Positions 21,933 to 29,089 of a stretch of DNA of 64,000 bases are shown here, one piece after another; within the stretch, counting starts at the first letter, position 1; the number at the start of each line of letters is the position of its first letter. Origin of the DNA: Paenibacillus albicereus (GTDB taxonomy: Bacteria; Bacillota; Bacilli; Paenibacillales; Paenibacillaceae); the NCBI RefSeq assembly GCF_012676905.1, contig NZ_CP051428.1, positions 735,001 through 799,000 on the forward strand, given 5' to 3'. A model generated the notes under the pieces. The model ran no database searches and was not told where the DNA came from. It saw nothing but the letters and a program-made list of their open reading frames with translations. Made by a program: the position numbers and the translations under genes.

Positions 21933-22832
21933 TCAAGCCTGCGTTCCCGCCGGCCACTCCTGGCGCATGAACGCGATCCACTCCCGGGCCGCGAAGGAGA
22001 GGTACTTGTCCTTTTTCCAGATCATATTGAGGCTCCACGTCATCGTCGGACGGACGACCGGAAGGACGAGGAAGCGCTCCGGATCGAGCGAGCGGCGCAT
22101 GCCGCCGGGGAGCAGCGTGATGCCGAACCGAGCCCTGACGAGCTGCACCATGAAGTCCCACTGCGAGCTCTCGAAGGCGACTTGCGGCTCGAAGCCGGCT
22201 TGCCGGCAGTGGTCGAGGATGAGGTGATGGAGCGTGAATTCGTCGCGGAACAGCAGGAACGGCTCGCGCTCGAGCTCCCCGAGCTCGACGCTCTCGCGGC
22301 CTGCCGCCCAGTGGTCGCGCGGCGCGATGAGATGAAGCGTCTCGTCCATGCACGGCAGCAGGTGGAACTTGTCCTCCTGCGCCATCGGCAGGATGACGAG
22401 CCCCACATCGAGCTCGCCGCTGTCGACCTCCTCTTCGATCCGCTTGCCTCCGCGCTCCACGAGCTGGAGCCGGATCTGCGGATAGCGGCTGTGGAACCTC
22501 TCGATCAGCGAGGGAAACACATGCACGCCGATCATCGGCGGAATGCCGAGCCGCAGCGTACCCTTGCGCGCCTGCATGACATCGTCGAGCTCGGCCGCCA
22601 TCGTATCGATCGAGCTCAGGATGCCCTGCGACGAGCGCAGGATCGTCTCCCCGGCGTCGGTCAGCGCGATCGGCTTGGACGAGCGGTCGAACAGCGTCGC
22701 CCCCAGCTCCTCCTCGAGCAGGCGGACCATCTTGGACAGCGTCGGCTGCGTCACATGCAGCTCCTGCGCGGCCTTCGTGAAGCTGCCGTGCCGGGCGACG
22801 GCAGAGAAATAAGTCAGTTGCCGGATTTCCAT
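21933..22832 (-). CDS. LysR-family transcriptional regulator
   Basis: 299 residues with the N-terminal winged helix-turn-helix (MEIRQLTYFSAVARHGSFTK, HVTQPTLSKMVRLLEEELGA) and a LysR substrate-binding domain. It is divergent from the thioesterase gene, with a 158-base shared control region containing a palindrome; LysR proteins commonly regulate the divergent neighbour. It also runs directly into the TetR-MFS genes. The effector is unknown. Confidence 0.9.
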   Translation of the reverse strand: MEIRQLTYFSAVARHGSFTKAAQELHVTQPTLSKMVRLLEEELGATLFDRSSKPIALTDAGETILRSSQGILSSIDTMAAELDDVMQARKGTLRLGIPPMIGVHVFPSLIERFHSRYPQIRLQLVERGGKRIEEEVDSGELDVGLVILPMAQEDKFHLLPCMDETLHLIAPRDHWAAGRESVELGELEREPFLLFRDEFTLHHLILDHCRQAGFEPQVAFESSQWDFMVQLVRARFGITLLPGGMRRSLDPERFLVLPVVRPTMTWSLNMIWKKDKYLSFAAREWIAFMRQEWPAGTQA

Positions 22833-22881
22833 CGAAATCAGTTCCGCCTTTCCGGTCGAATCTTGCTTTTACTATAGACAG

Positions 22882-22902
22882 AAGGAATGAAAACCATTCC
22901 TT
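22882..22902. promoter_or_regulatory. Palindrome in the LysR/thioesterase control region
   Basis: AAGGAATG, five bases, CATTCCTT is a perfect 8-bp inverted repeat in an A+T-rich control region, the form of a LysR operator. Downstream, TACAAT at 22934-22939 with weak TTTATC 17 bp upstream could be the thioesterase promoter. Confidence 0.6.
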
Positions 22903-22990
22903 ATATGTATTTTATCTATCCTTTAGCGAGGTGTACAATGAAGGACACTTCCGGACAACCGGAACGGATTTGAAACGAAAGAAGGCATGA

Positions 22991-23788
22991 ATGATGATTC
23001 CCAAACCGCAAGCGATGCCGGCCAAGCCGGCCAGCGATTCCTATACGATCAAAGCTTCGATCGTGCTCCCGCCGGACACGAACCATCACGGGACGATCTT
23101 CGGCGGCAAGCTGATGGCGTACATCGACGATGTCGCCACGATCGCCGCGACGCGCCACGCGCGCCGGCCGGTCGTCACCGCCTCGACCGACTCGGTCGAC
23201 TTCCTGCATCCGGTCAAGAAAGGCGACGCCGTCTGCCTGTCCGCTTTCGTCACGTGGGCGCACAAGACGTCGATGGAAATCTTCGTCCGCGTCGTCACGG
23301 AGGACCTGTTGAGCGGCGAGCGCAAAGTATGCGCGACGTCGTTCCTGACGTTCGTCGCGCTCGGCGAGGACGGCCGTCCCGTCGAGGTCGCGCCGGTCAT
23401 CCCGGAGACGCTGGAGGAGCAGCGCCTGCACGAGACGGCTGCGGAGCGCAAGGAGGCTCGCAAGGTGCGACGCAAGGAGAGCAAGCTGTTCGCCGAGTTC
23501 CTCGGCCCGGACTTCAGCCTGCGCCAGACGAAGCAGGCGCTGGACGAGAAGCGCGCCGGCCGTACGCGGCCGGCCGGCAGCCACGGGGCTGCGCGGGAAG
23601 CTTCTCGCTCCGTCGCCGCTGACGCGACGCCGGCGGCCGCTCGGTTCCTGCCGCGCGAGGCTTCGCCATCGCAGAGCGGCGAGCCGTCCGCTTCCGTCGC
23701 CGCGAGCGCGATCCGTCCCGGCAACGCCCAGGAGGCGGCTCCGCGCCTGACGGAGGCCTACGCAAGCGCATGGGGCAGCGAATGGTAG
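22991..23788 (+). CDS. Acyl-CoA thioesterase (hotdog fold, YkhA-like)
   Basis: Hydrolyses acyl-CoA to free acid and CoA. The hotdog core covers residues about 15-145: LPPDTNHHGTIFGGKLMAYI carries the conserved N-H-H-G-T-x-F-G-G motif of the cytosolic thioesterase group, followed by the substrate-channel segment STDSVDFLHPVKKGDAVCL. Residues about 150-265 are unusual: a charged helix (AAERKEARKVRRKESKLF), then about 80 residues of Ala/Arg/Ser-rich low complexity. Most homologues stop near residue 170. The start is one of two adjacent ATGs behind GAAAGAAGG. Confidence 0.85.
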   Translation: MMIPKPQAMPAKPASDSYTIKASIVLPPDTNHHGTIFGGKLMAYIDDVATIAATRHARRPVVTASTDSVDFLHPVKKGDAVCLSAFVTWAHKTSMEIFVRVVTEDLLSGERKVCATSFLTFVALGEDGRPVEVAPVIPETLEEQRLHETAAERKEARKVRRKESKLFAEFLGPDFSLRQTKQALDEKRAGRTRPAGSHGAAREASRSVAADATPAAARFLPREASPSQSGEPSASVAASAIRPGNAQEAAPRLTEAYASAWGSEW

Positions 23789-23816
23789 CCAATCGGGCCG
23801 GAAAGATTCCAATCGT

Positions 23817-23845
23817 CCGCCGGAGAAATCCGGCGGGCTTTTTTT
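23817..23845 (+). terminator. Intrinsic terminator of thioesterase gene
   Basis: CCGCCGGA, loop GAAA, TCCGGCGG, then a T-run at 23839-23845. Confidence 0.92.
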
Positions 23846-23940
23846 CGTCCGAAACCGAGGTAAGGGGATTGAACTCCGTCAAATCTATGATACGATCATG
23901 TTATATATTCTAACATCAATATTCCTGGGGGGGACGGAGC

Positions 23941-24744
23941 ATGAAAAAATGGACGACAGCCGGCATGATCGCGGTGCTCGGACTGGCGCTGGCGGCATGC
24001 GGCGGCAACGAGGCGGGGGGCAGCGGCGGGGACAAGCTGAGCATCGCCACCGACGCGAGCTATGCGCCGATGGAAAGCATGGACAAGGACAAGATCGTCG
24101 GCTTCGACGTCGACTTCCTGGATGCGGTCATGAAGGAGGCGGGCTTGACCTACGAGCTGACGAACACCGGCTGGGACCCGTTGTTCGCTGACCTGGAAAA
24201 GGGCGGCCAAAGCGCCTACGACGCGGCGATCTCGGCGATCTCCATCAGCGACGACCGGAAGCAGACGTACGACTTCTCCCTCCCCTACTTCGAATCCGTG
24301 AACATGATTCTGACCAAGCAGGGCGCCGGGGTCAAGGATGCGCTGGAGCTCAAGGACAGGAAAGTCGCGGTTCAGGGAGCGACGACGGCGGAGGAGCTGA
24401 TGAAGGGCATCATGGGCGACGGCAATACGGCGCTCAAGCGCTTCGCCAGCAACGCCGAGGCGCTGCTGGAGCTGGAGAAGGGCGGCGTCGATGCGGTCGT
24501 AGCGGACTTCGCGGTCGTACAGGCCTACGTCCAGAACAATCCGGAGCAGAAGTTCGACGCGATCTACGACAAGACGAATTTCGCTCCGGAGTATTACGGC
24601 ATCATGTTCCCCAAAGGCAGCGAGCTCAAGGAGAAGGTGGACGCGGCCGTGGAGAAGGTGCGCGCGAGCGACGAGTACAAGGAGATGTACAAGAAATGGA
24701 TCGGCGTCGAGCCGGACACGACCGACCTGATCCGCGCCAAATAG
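23941..24744 (+). CDS. Amino-acid ABC transporter substrate-binding lipoprotein
   Basis: Extracellular solute receptor of the polar/basic amino-acid family (SBP_bac_3). The lipobox LAAC makes C20 the lipidated residue after a short signal peptide. The mature protein shows the family pattern LSIATDASYAPMESMDKDKI, VGFDVDFLDAVMKEAGL, DAAISAISISDDRKQTYDFS and the hinge SKLP-like LPYFESVNMIL. 267 residues. It pairs with the permease downstream. TTGAAC at 23869 with TACGAT 16 bp later is a possible promoter, and a small palindrome (ATGTTA, seven bases, TAACAT) at 23898-23916 lies just after it. Confidence 0.92.
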   Translation: MKKWTTAGMIAVLGLALAACGGNEAGGSGGDKLSIATDASYAPMESMDKDKIVGFDVDFLDAVMKEAGLTYELTNTGWDPLFADLEKGGQSAYDAAISAISISDDRKQTYDFSLPYFESVNMILTKQGAGVKDALELKDRKVAVQGATTAEELMKGIMGDGNTALKRFASNAEALLELEKGGVDAVVADFAVVQAYVQNNPEQKFDAIYDKTNFAPEYYGIMFPKGSELKEKVDAAVEKVRASDEYKEMYKKWIGVEPDTTDLIRAK

Positions 24745-24761
24745 AGGCGGGACGGATCCGG

Positions 24762-24799
24762 GGCATGCGCGGGCGAAGGCCGCGGCGCATGCCTTTTTT
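24762..24799 (+). terminator. Terminator between binding protein and permease genes
   Basis: GGCATGCGC (24762-24770) pairs with GCGCATGCC (24785-24793), followed by TTTTTT. Partial read-through would give more binding protein than permease. Confidence 0.85.
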
Positions 24800-24852
24800 C
24801 GAGGGTTCGGACCGTCGGCACGCGCATCATCATTCGAGGGGGAGGGCGGCTT

Positions 24853-25500
24853 ATGGGATTTGATTTCGACATCGTCTGGGATTACCTGCCGCTGCTCTTG
24901 AGAGGCACGGGGTATACGATCGGCATTTCCTTCCTGTCGATCGCGCTGGGAGCGCTGCTCGGCCTGTTCATCGGATTCGGCAAAATGTCGCGCCGCTGGT
25001 GGCTCCGCTGGCCGGCCAGCGCGTACGTCAACTTTTTCCGCGGGACGCCGCTCATCCTGCAGATCATGATGACGCACTTCATGCTCGTGCCGCTGTTCCT
25101 CGGCACGACCAACGCCTTCGTCGCGGCGATCGTCGCGCTGTCGCTCAACTCGGCCGCTTACACGGGCGAGATTTACCGAGCCGGCATCCAGTCGATCGAC
25201 CCGGGCCAGGAGGAGGCGGCGCTGTCGCTCGGGCTGACGCGCTGGCAGTCGATGCGCTACGTCGTCCTGCCGCAGGCGGTCAAGCGGATGATCCCGGCGT
25301 TCGGCAACGAGTTCATCGTGCTCGTGAAGGACTCGTCGCTCGTCGCCTACATCGCCGTGCCCGAGCTCATGTACTGGAGCAATGCGATGAAAGGCCAGTA
25401 CCTGAAAGTATGGGAGCCGTACATGACGGCTGCCATCATTTATTTCATCCTCACCTATCTGCTCAGCAAGGCGCTGCAGTACGTGGAGAAGCGGGTATAG
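24853..25500 (+). CDS. Amino-acid ABC transporter permease (HisM/GlnP family)
   Basis: Membrane subunit of the importer, 215 residues with about five helices. The ATPase-contact EAA loop reads AALSLGLTRWQSMRYVVLPQAVKRMIPAFGNEF, and the family segment NFFRGTPLILQIMM is near residue 57. GAGGGGGAGG precedes the start. Unlike usual loci, no ATP-binding subunit gene follows: the next 1.3 kb is tandem-repeat DNA. The transporter must borrow an ATPase encoded elsewhere. Confidence 0.92.
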   Translation: MGFDFDIVWDYLPLLLRGTGYTIGISFLSIALGALLGLFIGFGKMSRRWWLRWPASAYVNFFRGTPLILQIMMTHFMLVPLFLGTTNAFVAAIVALSLNSAAYTGEIYRAGIQSIDPGQEEAALSLGLTRWQSMRYVVLPQAVKRMIPAFGNEFIVLVKDSSLVAYIAVPELMYWSNAMKGQYLKVWEPYMTAAIIYFILTYLLSKALQYVEKRV

Positions 25501-25535
25501 CCTTCGGGCGGAGAACGGAGGAGCGGCGCTTTCGG

Positions 25536-25710
25536 GATGAAAAGCCTGCTGCGCGAGCCGGCCGTTCGATGGACGAGAAGCCCGCTGCGCGAGCCGACCG
25601 TTCGATGGACGAGAAGCCCGCTGCGCGAGCCGAGCCTTTCTCGGCCGCCCTCGGAAGAGCCGGCGCTTTCGGGACGAGAAGCCCGCTGCGCCGAGCCGAG
25701 CCTTTCTCCG
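25536..25710. repeat. Tandem 32-36-bp repeats downstream of permease
   Basis: Units start at 25536, 25568 and 25604 with core GACGAGAAGCCCGCTGCGCG and a fourth, interrupted copy near 25673; GGCGCTTTCGGGA occurs before the first and last copies. All frames are open here through base composition, but no frame has a ribosome site and codon pattern like its neighbours. The 25711-25961 segment holds no feature I recognise apart from a C-run/G-run hairpin near 25844-25864. Confidence 0.75.
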
Positions 25711-25961
25711 ATTCCACTGGAAGCCGGATGCCTGGATCGCCTAACCTCCTATTCGGAGGCCATCCGTCTTCCAAGAGGACCGCTGCCGCTTCTCCGAAAG
25801 GCATCGGCTCGCTTCGCTTTGCTCGTCCCATGCTCGTCCTCCTTCCCCCCCTTTTTTGGGGGGAGGGACGCCTTCCATAGAACCCGGAAGGCGGCAGCGA
25901 ACAAGCGCTCGTTTGCTCTATCCGACTTCTTCGCGCTTAGAAGAGCAAGCCGCTCCTTCCC

Positions 25962-26447
25962 ATGAAGGGGTCGGGACTACCGTCGCGAACGTGTAGGCGG
26001 CTGATCGGTCCCCGTGAAGGGGTCGGGACTACCGTCGCCAGCGTCTGGACGGCTGATCGGCCCCCATGAAGGGGTCGGGACTACCGTCGCGAGCGTGTAG
26101 GCGGCTGATCGATCCCCGTGAAGGGGTCGGGACTACCGTCGCCAGCGTCTGGACGGCTGATCGGCCCCCATGAAGGGGTCGGGACTACCGTCGCGAGCGT
26201 GTAGGCGGCTGATCGATCCCCGTGAAGGGGTCGGAACTACCGTCGCGAACGTCTATGAGGCTGATCGGCCCTCGTGAAGGGGTCGGGACTACCGTCGCGA
26301 GCGTCTGGGCGGCTGATCGGCCCTCGTGAAGGGGTCGGGACTACCGTGGCGAGCGTCAAGGCGGCTGATCGATCCCGTGAAGGGGTCGGGACTACCGTGG
26401 CGAGCTTCTGGACGGCTGATCGGTCCCCGTGAAGGGGACGGGACTGG
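25962..26447. repeat. Tandem array of 52-bp units, nine full copies plus a partial
   Basis: Units start at 25962, 26014, 26066, 26118, 26170, 26222, 26274, 26326, 26377 and 26429: spacing is 52 bp except once 51. The core is GAAGGGGTCGGGACTACCGTC and GGCGGCTGATCG. Units 1-5 alternate between two versions, so the real period there is 104 bp. Each junction can fold as CGGCCCC, loop, GGGGTCG. The units are contiguous with no unique spacers, so it is not a CRISPR array, and 52 is not divisible by 3, so it is not one coding frame. Confidence 0.93.
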
Positions 26448-26598
26448 ATTGAAACCGAGAGCGAAGCGGACGGGGGCTCGTGGAGAAGCGGCAGCGGTTC
26501 CCTTGGAGGCCGGATTCCTTCCTTTCTTGACCATATCGTTCAAGGAATCTGGGCTCCAGGGAGATCGGAACGAGTTCCCGCTCCGCGAAGCGGGTGCA

Positions 26599-26730
26599 GG
26601 TTTCAGCTGGCCTCTGGGTTTCAGCTATGCCTTTGGGTTTCAGCTGTGCCTTTGGGTTTCAGCTGTGCCCCTGGGTTTCAGCTATGCCTTGGGTTTCAGC
26701 TGCGCCCCTGGGTTTCAGCTGCGCCCGACC
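26599..26730. repeat. Seven tandem 18-19-bp repeats just upstream of marR promoter
   Basis: GGTTTCAGCT recurs at 26599, 26617, 26636, 26655, 26674, 26692 and 26711, each followed by a variant of GTGCCCCTG. The last unit ends two bases before the -35 box of the next promoter. The 26448-26598 segment has no recognised feature. Confidence 0.92.
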
Positions 26731-26732
26731 GG

Positions 26733-26774
26733 TTGACAGCCGGCCCCTACGCGCTTATTATCTTCTAGTATAAG
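26733..26774 (+). promoter_or_regulatory. marR promoter and MarR-type operator
   Basis: TTGACA at 26733-26738, 17 bp, TATTAT at 26756-26761: a near-consensus promoter. CTTCTAGTATAAG (26762-26774) sits directly on the expected transcription start, and its exact reverse complement occurs before the exporter genes. It is an imperfect palindrome (CTTCTA / TATAAG). Confidence 0.8.
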
Positions 26775-26796
26775 CTATCGAAGCAGGTGAACCGTC

Positions 26797-27201
26797 GTGG
26801 ACTACAAGCTGTTGGCCGAGGAGATGTTCGAGCATGTGGCTCGCTCCAATAGCGCATCCTTCGAAGAGCCGGTTCCATTCTCCCGCGGGGAGGTCGGCAT
26901 TCTGCTCTATCTGCTCTTCCGCAACAACGGCGCCTCCGCCGGAGAGCTGAGCGAGTTCCTGGCCGTCAGCACGGGGCGCATCGCCTCCGCGCTCAAGACG
27001 CTGGAGAAGAAAGGACTGGTGCTGCGCTGCACGGACGAAGGCGACCGCCGCCGCGTGCTCGTCTACTATACCGATGCAGGCAAGAAGTTCCTGCTTGACC
27101 GGCGGGCCGAGCATATCGCGCAGACCGAGCAGATGCTCCGCCGGCTGAGCGAGCGGGATGCGCAGGAGTTCGTCCGCCTCATGAAGCTGCTCGTGCCGTG
27201 A
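26797..27201 (+). CDS. MarR-family transcriptional regulator
   Basis: Small dimeric repressor of 134 residues. The winged-helix core is GASAGELSEFLAVSTGRIAS, ALKTLEKKGLVLRCTDEGDR, RRVLVYYTDAG: recognition helix then the wing with the conserved D-x-R. The start is GTG behind AGGTGA. It is followed after 109 bases by the two ABC exporter genes on the same strand. A shared 13-bp operator at both promoters suggests that it represses itself and the exporter until a substrate drug is bound. Confidence 0.9.
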   Translation: MDYKLLAEEMFEHVARSNSASFEEPVPFSRGEVGILLYLLFRNNGASAGELSEFLAVSTGRIASALKTLEKKGLVLRCTDEGDRRRVLVYYTDAGKKFLLDRRAEHIAQTEQMLRRLSERDAQEFVRLMKLLVP

Positions 27202-27275
27202 GAGCAGGCGAGGCATCGCTTCGAACGGTTGTTCCGCAGCCCCATCCGGGCGCTGCGTTTCTTTTCCGCAAGTAT

Positions 27276-27288
27276 CTTATACTAGAAG
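27276..27288 (+). promoter_or_regulatory. MarR-type operator over the exporter promoter
   Basis: CTTATACTAGAAG is the exact reverse complement of the site before marR. It contains TATACT (27278-27283), a good -10 box, so binding here would block polymerase. The -35 is weak. GGAGGGAAGG, the ribosome site of the exporter, follows. Confidence 0.75.
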
Positions 27289-27310
27289 AATTATAGGAGG
27301 GAAGGAATCG

Positions 27311-29089
27311 ATGCTGAAGCTGTTCAAGTACCTGACGAAGGGCGAGTGGGGGTTCGTCCTGTACAGCCTGATCTTCATCATCGTCCAGGTGTGGCTCGAC
27401 CTGCGGCTGCCGGACTACATGGCCGAGATCACGACGCTCATCCAGACAGAGGGCACGCGCGCGGCCGATCTGCTGGAGCCGGGCGTCTACATGCTGCTGT
27501 GCGCCGTCGGCAGCGTCCTGACGTCGGTCATCGTCGGCTGGTTCGCCGCCAAGGTGGCGGCGGGGCTGGCGATGCGCCTGCGCGGCATGGTGTTCGACCG
27601 GACGCTGTCGTTCTCCCATCAAGAGATCAACGGCTTCTCGACGGCCAGCCTCATCACGCGCTCGACCAATGACGTCACCCAAGTCCAGATGATCGTGGCA
27701 ATGGGGCTGCAGGTGATGCTCAAGGCTCCGATCCTCGCCGTCTGGGCGATCGCCAAAATTTCCGGCAAGAGCTGGCAGTGGACGGCCGCGACCGGCGGCG
27801 CCGTAGCGGCGCTGATCGTCATGCTGACCGTCATCATCCTGTTCGCGATTCCCAAATTCCGCATCATCCAAGGGCTGACCGATAATCTCAACCGCATCAC
27901 CCGCGAGAACCTGACCGGCCTGCGCGTCATCCGCGCCTACAACGCGGCGCCATACCAGGAAGCCAAGTTCGACCGGGCGAATCGCGAGCTCACCGGCACG
28001 AACCTGTACGCCAGCCGCCTGATGGCGATCATCGGTCCCGGCATGACGCTCATCATGTCCGGCCTCAGCGTCTCGATCTACGCGATCGGCGCCTACCTGA
28101 TCCAGGATGCGCCGGGCACGGACCGCATCGGAATCTTTTCCGACATGGTCGTCTTCACCTCGTACGCGATGCAGGTGGTGATGGCGTTCATGATGGTGAG
28201 CATGATCTTCATCATGGCGCCGCGGGCATCCATCTCGGCCAAGCGGATTCTCGAGGTGCTCCGCACGGAGGCCGCCATCCGGGACGGAGCCGAGACGGCA
28301 GGCAGCGGGGAGGGCGGAGTCGAGTTCCGCGACGTCAGCTTCACCTATCCGGGAGCGGAGGAGCCGGTGCTGCGCAACATCAGCTTCAAGGCGCGCAAAG
28401 GCGAGACGGTGGCGATCATCGGCTCGACCGGCAGCGGCAAGACGAGCGTGCTGAACCTGATCCCGCGCTTCTACGACGTCGCCGAGGGCGAAGTGCTCGT
28501 CGACGGCATCGACGTGCGCCGGTACAGCCAGCACGCCTTGCGCGCCAAGCTCGGCTACGTCTCCCAGCGGGCGGTGCTGTTCAGCGGCACGGTCTCCGGC
28601 AACGTCGCCTACGGCGGCAGCGCCGCGCCGGGGAGCGACGCCGAGGAAGGCGTCCGGAGGGCTGTCGCGATCGCCCAGGGAACGGATTTTGTCGAGCGGA
28701 TGGAAGGGCAGTACGAGGGCCGCATCGCCCAGGGCGGAGACAACGTCTCCGGCGGGCAGAAGCAGCGGCTGTCGATCGCGCGCGCCGTCTACCGGCAGCC
28801 GGACATCTACCTGTTCGACGACTCGTTCTCGGCGCTCGACTACCGGACCGACCGCGAGCTGCGCGCGGCGCTGCGCCGGGAGACCGGCGGCGCGACGACG
28901 ATCATCGTCGCCCAGCGCATCGGCACGATCAAGGACGCCGACCGCATCCTCGTGCTCGAGGACGGACGCATCGTCGGCAGCGGCACGCATGAGGAGCTGC
29001 TGCAGGATTGCGAGACGTATCAGGAGATCGCCCTTTCCCAGCTATCCAAGGAGGAACTCGGCCATGGCCCAATCGAATCAGCCTTATAA
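27311..29089 (+). CDS. Heterodimeric ABC multidrug exporter, subunit 1 (degenerate catalytic site)
   Basis: Half-transporter of 592 residues: six membrane helices (about 1-320), then the nucleotide-binding domain with Walker A GSTGSGKTS (371-379), signature VSGGQKQR and Walker B IYLFDDSFSALD. The residue after the Walker B Asp is D504 where active half-sites have Glu. With the partner's intact Glu this is the hallmark of heterodimeric exporters such as BmrCD, where one ATP site is non-hydrolytic. It overlaps subunit 2 by 26 bases and lies under the MarR operator. Substrate unknown, probably drugs or lipids. Confidence 0.9.
   Translation: MLKLFKYLTKGEWGFVLYSLIFIIVQVWLDLRLPDYMAEITTLIQTEGTRAADLLEPGVYMLLCAVGSVLTSVIVGWFAAKVAAGLAMRLRGMVFDRTLSFSHQEINGFSTASLITRSTNDVTQVQMIVAMGLQVMLKAPILAVWAIAKISGKSWQWTAATGGAVAALIVMLTVIILFAIPKFRIIQGLTDNLNRITRENLTGLRVIRAYNAAPYQEAKFDRANRELTGTNLYASRLMAIIGPGMTLIMSGLSVSIYAIGAYLIQDAPGTDRIGIFSDMVVFTSYAMQVVMAFMMVSMIFIMAPRASISAKRILEVLRTEAAIRDGAETAGSGEGGVEFRDVSFTYPGAEEPVLRNISFKARKGETVAIIGSTGSGKTSVLNLIPRFYDVAEGEVLVDGIDVRRYSQHALRAKLGYVSQRAVLFSGTVSGNVAYGGSAAPGSDAEEGVRRAVAIAQGTDFVERMEGQYEGRIAQGGDNVSGGQKQRLSIARAVYRQPDIYLFDDSFSALDYRTDRELRAALRRETGGATTIIVAQRIGTIKDADRILVLEDGRIVGSGTHEELLQDCETYQEIALSQLSKEELGHGPIESAL

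Noticed and set aside
20029-22353. A single 774-codon minus-strand protein joining the LysR/TetR region to the transporter
   Set aside because: The upstream part is the wrong frame of the LysR and TetR genes; the transporter starts at 21282 with its own ribosome site.
25537-25965. Repeat-containing 142-codon frame (REPTVRWTRSPL repeats)
   Set aside because: All frames are open in this repeat, there is no ribosome site, and the composition looks like repeat DNA rather than a gene.
25962-26447. CRISPR array
   Set aside because: Repeats are directly contiguous, there are no unique spacers between constant repeats, units vary internally and no cas genes are near.
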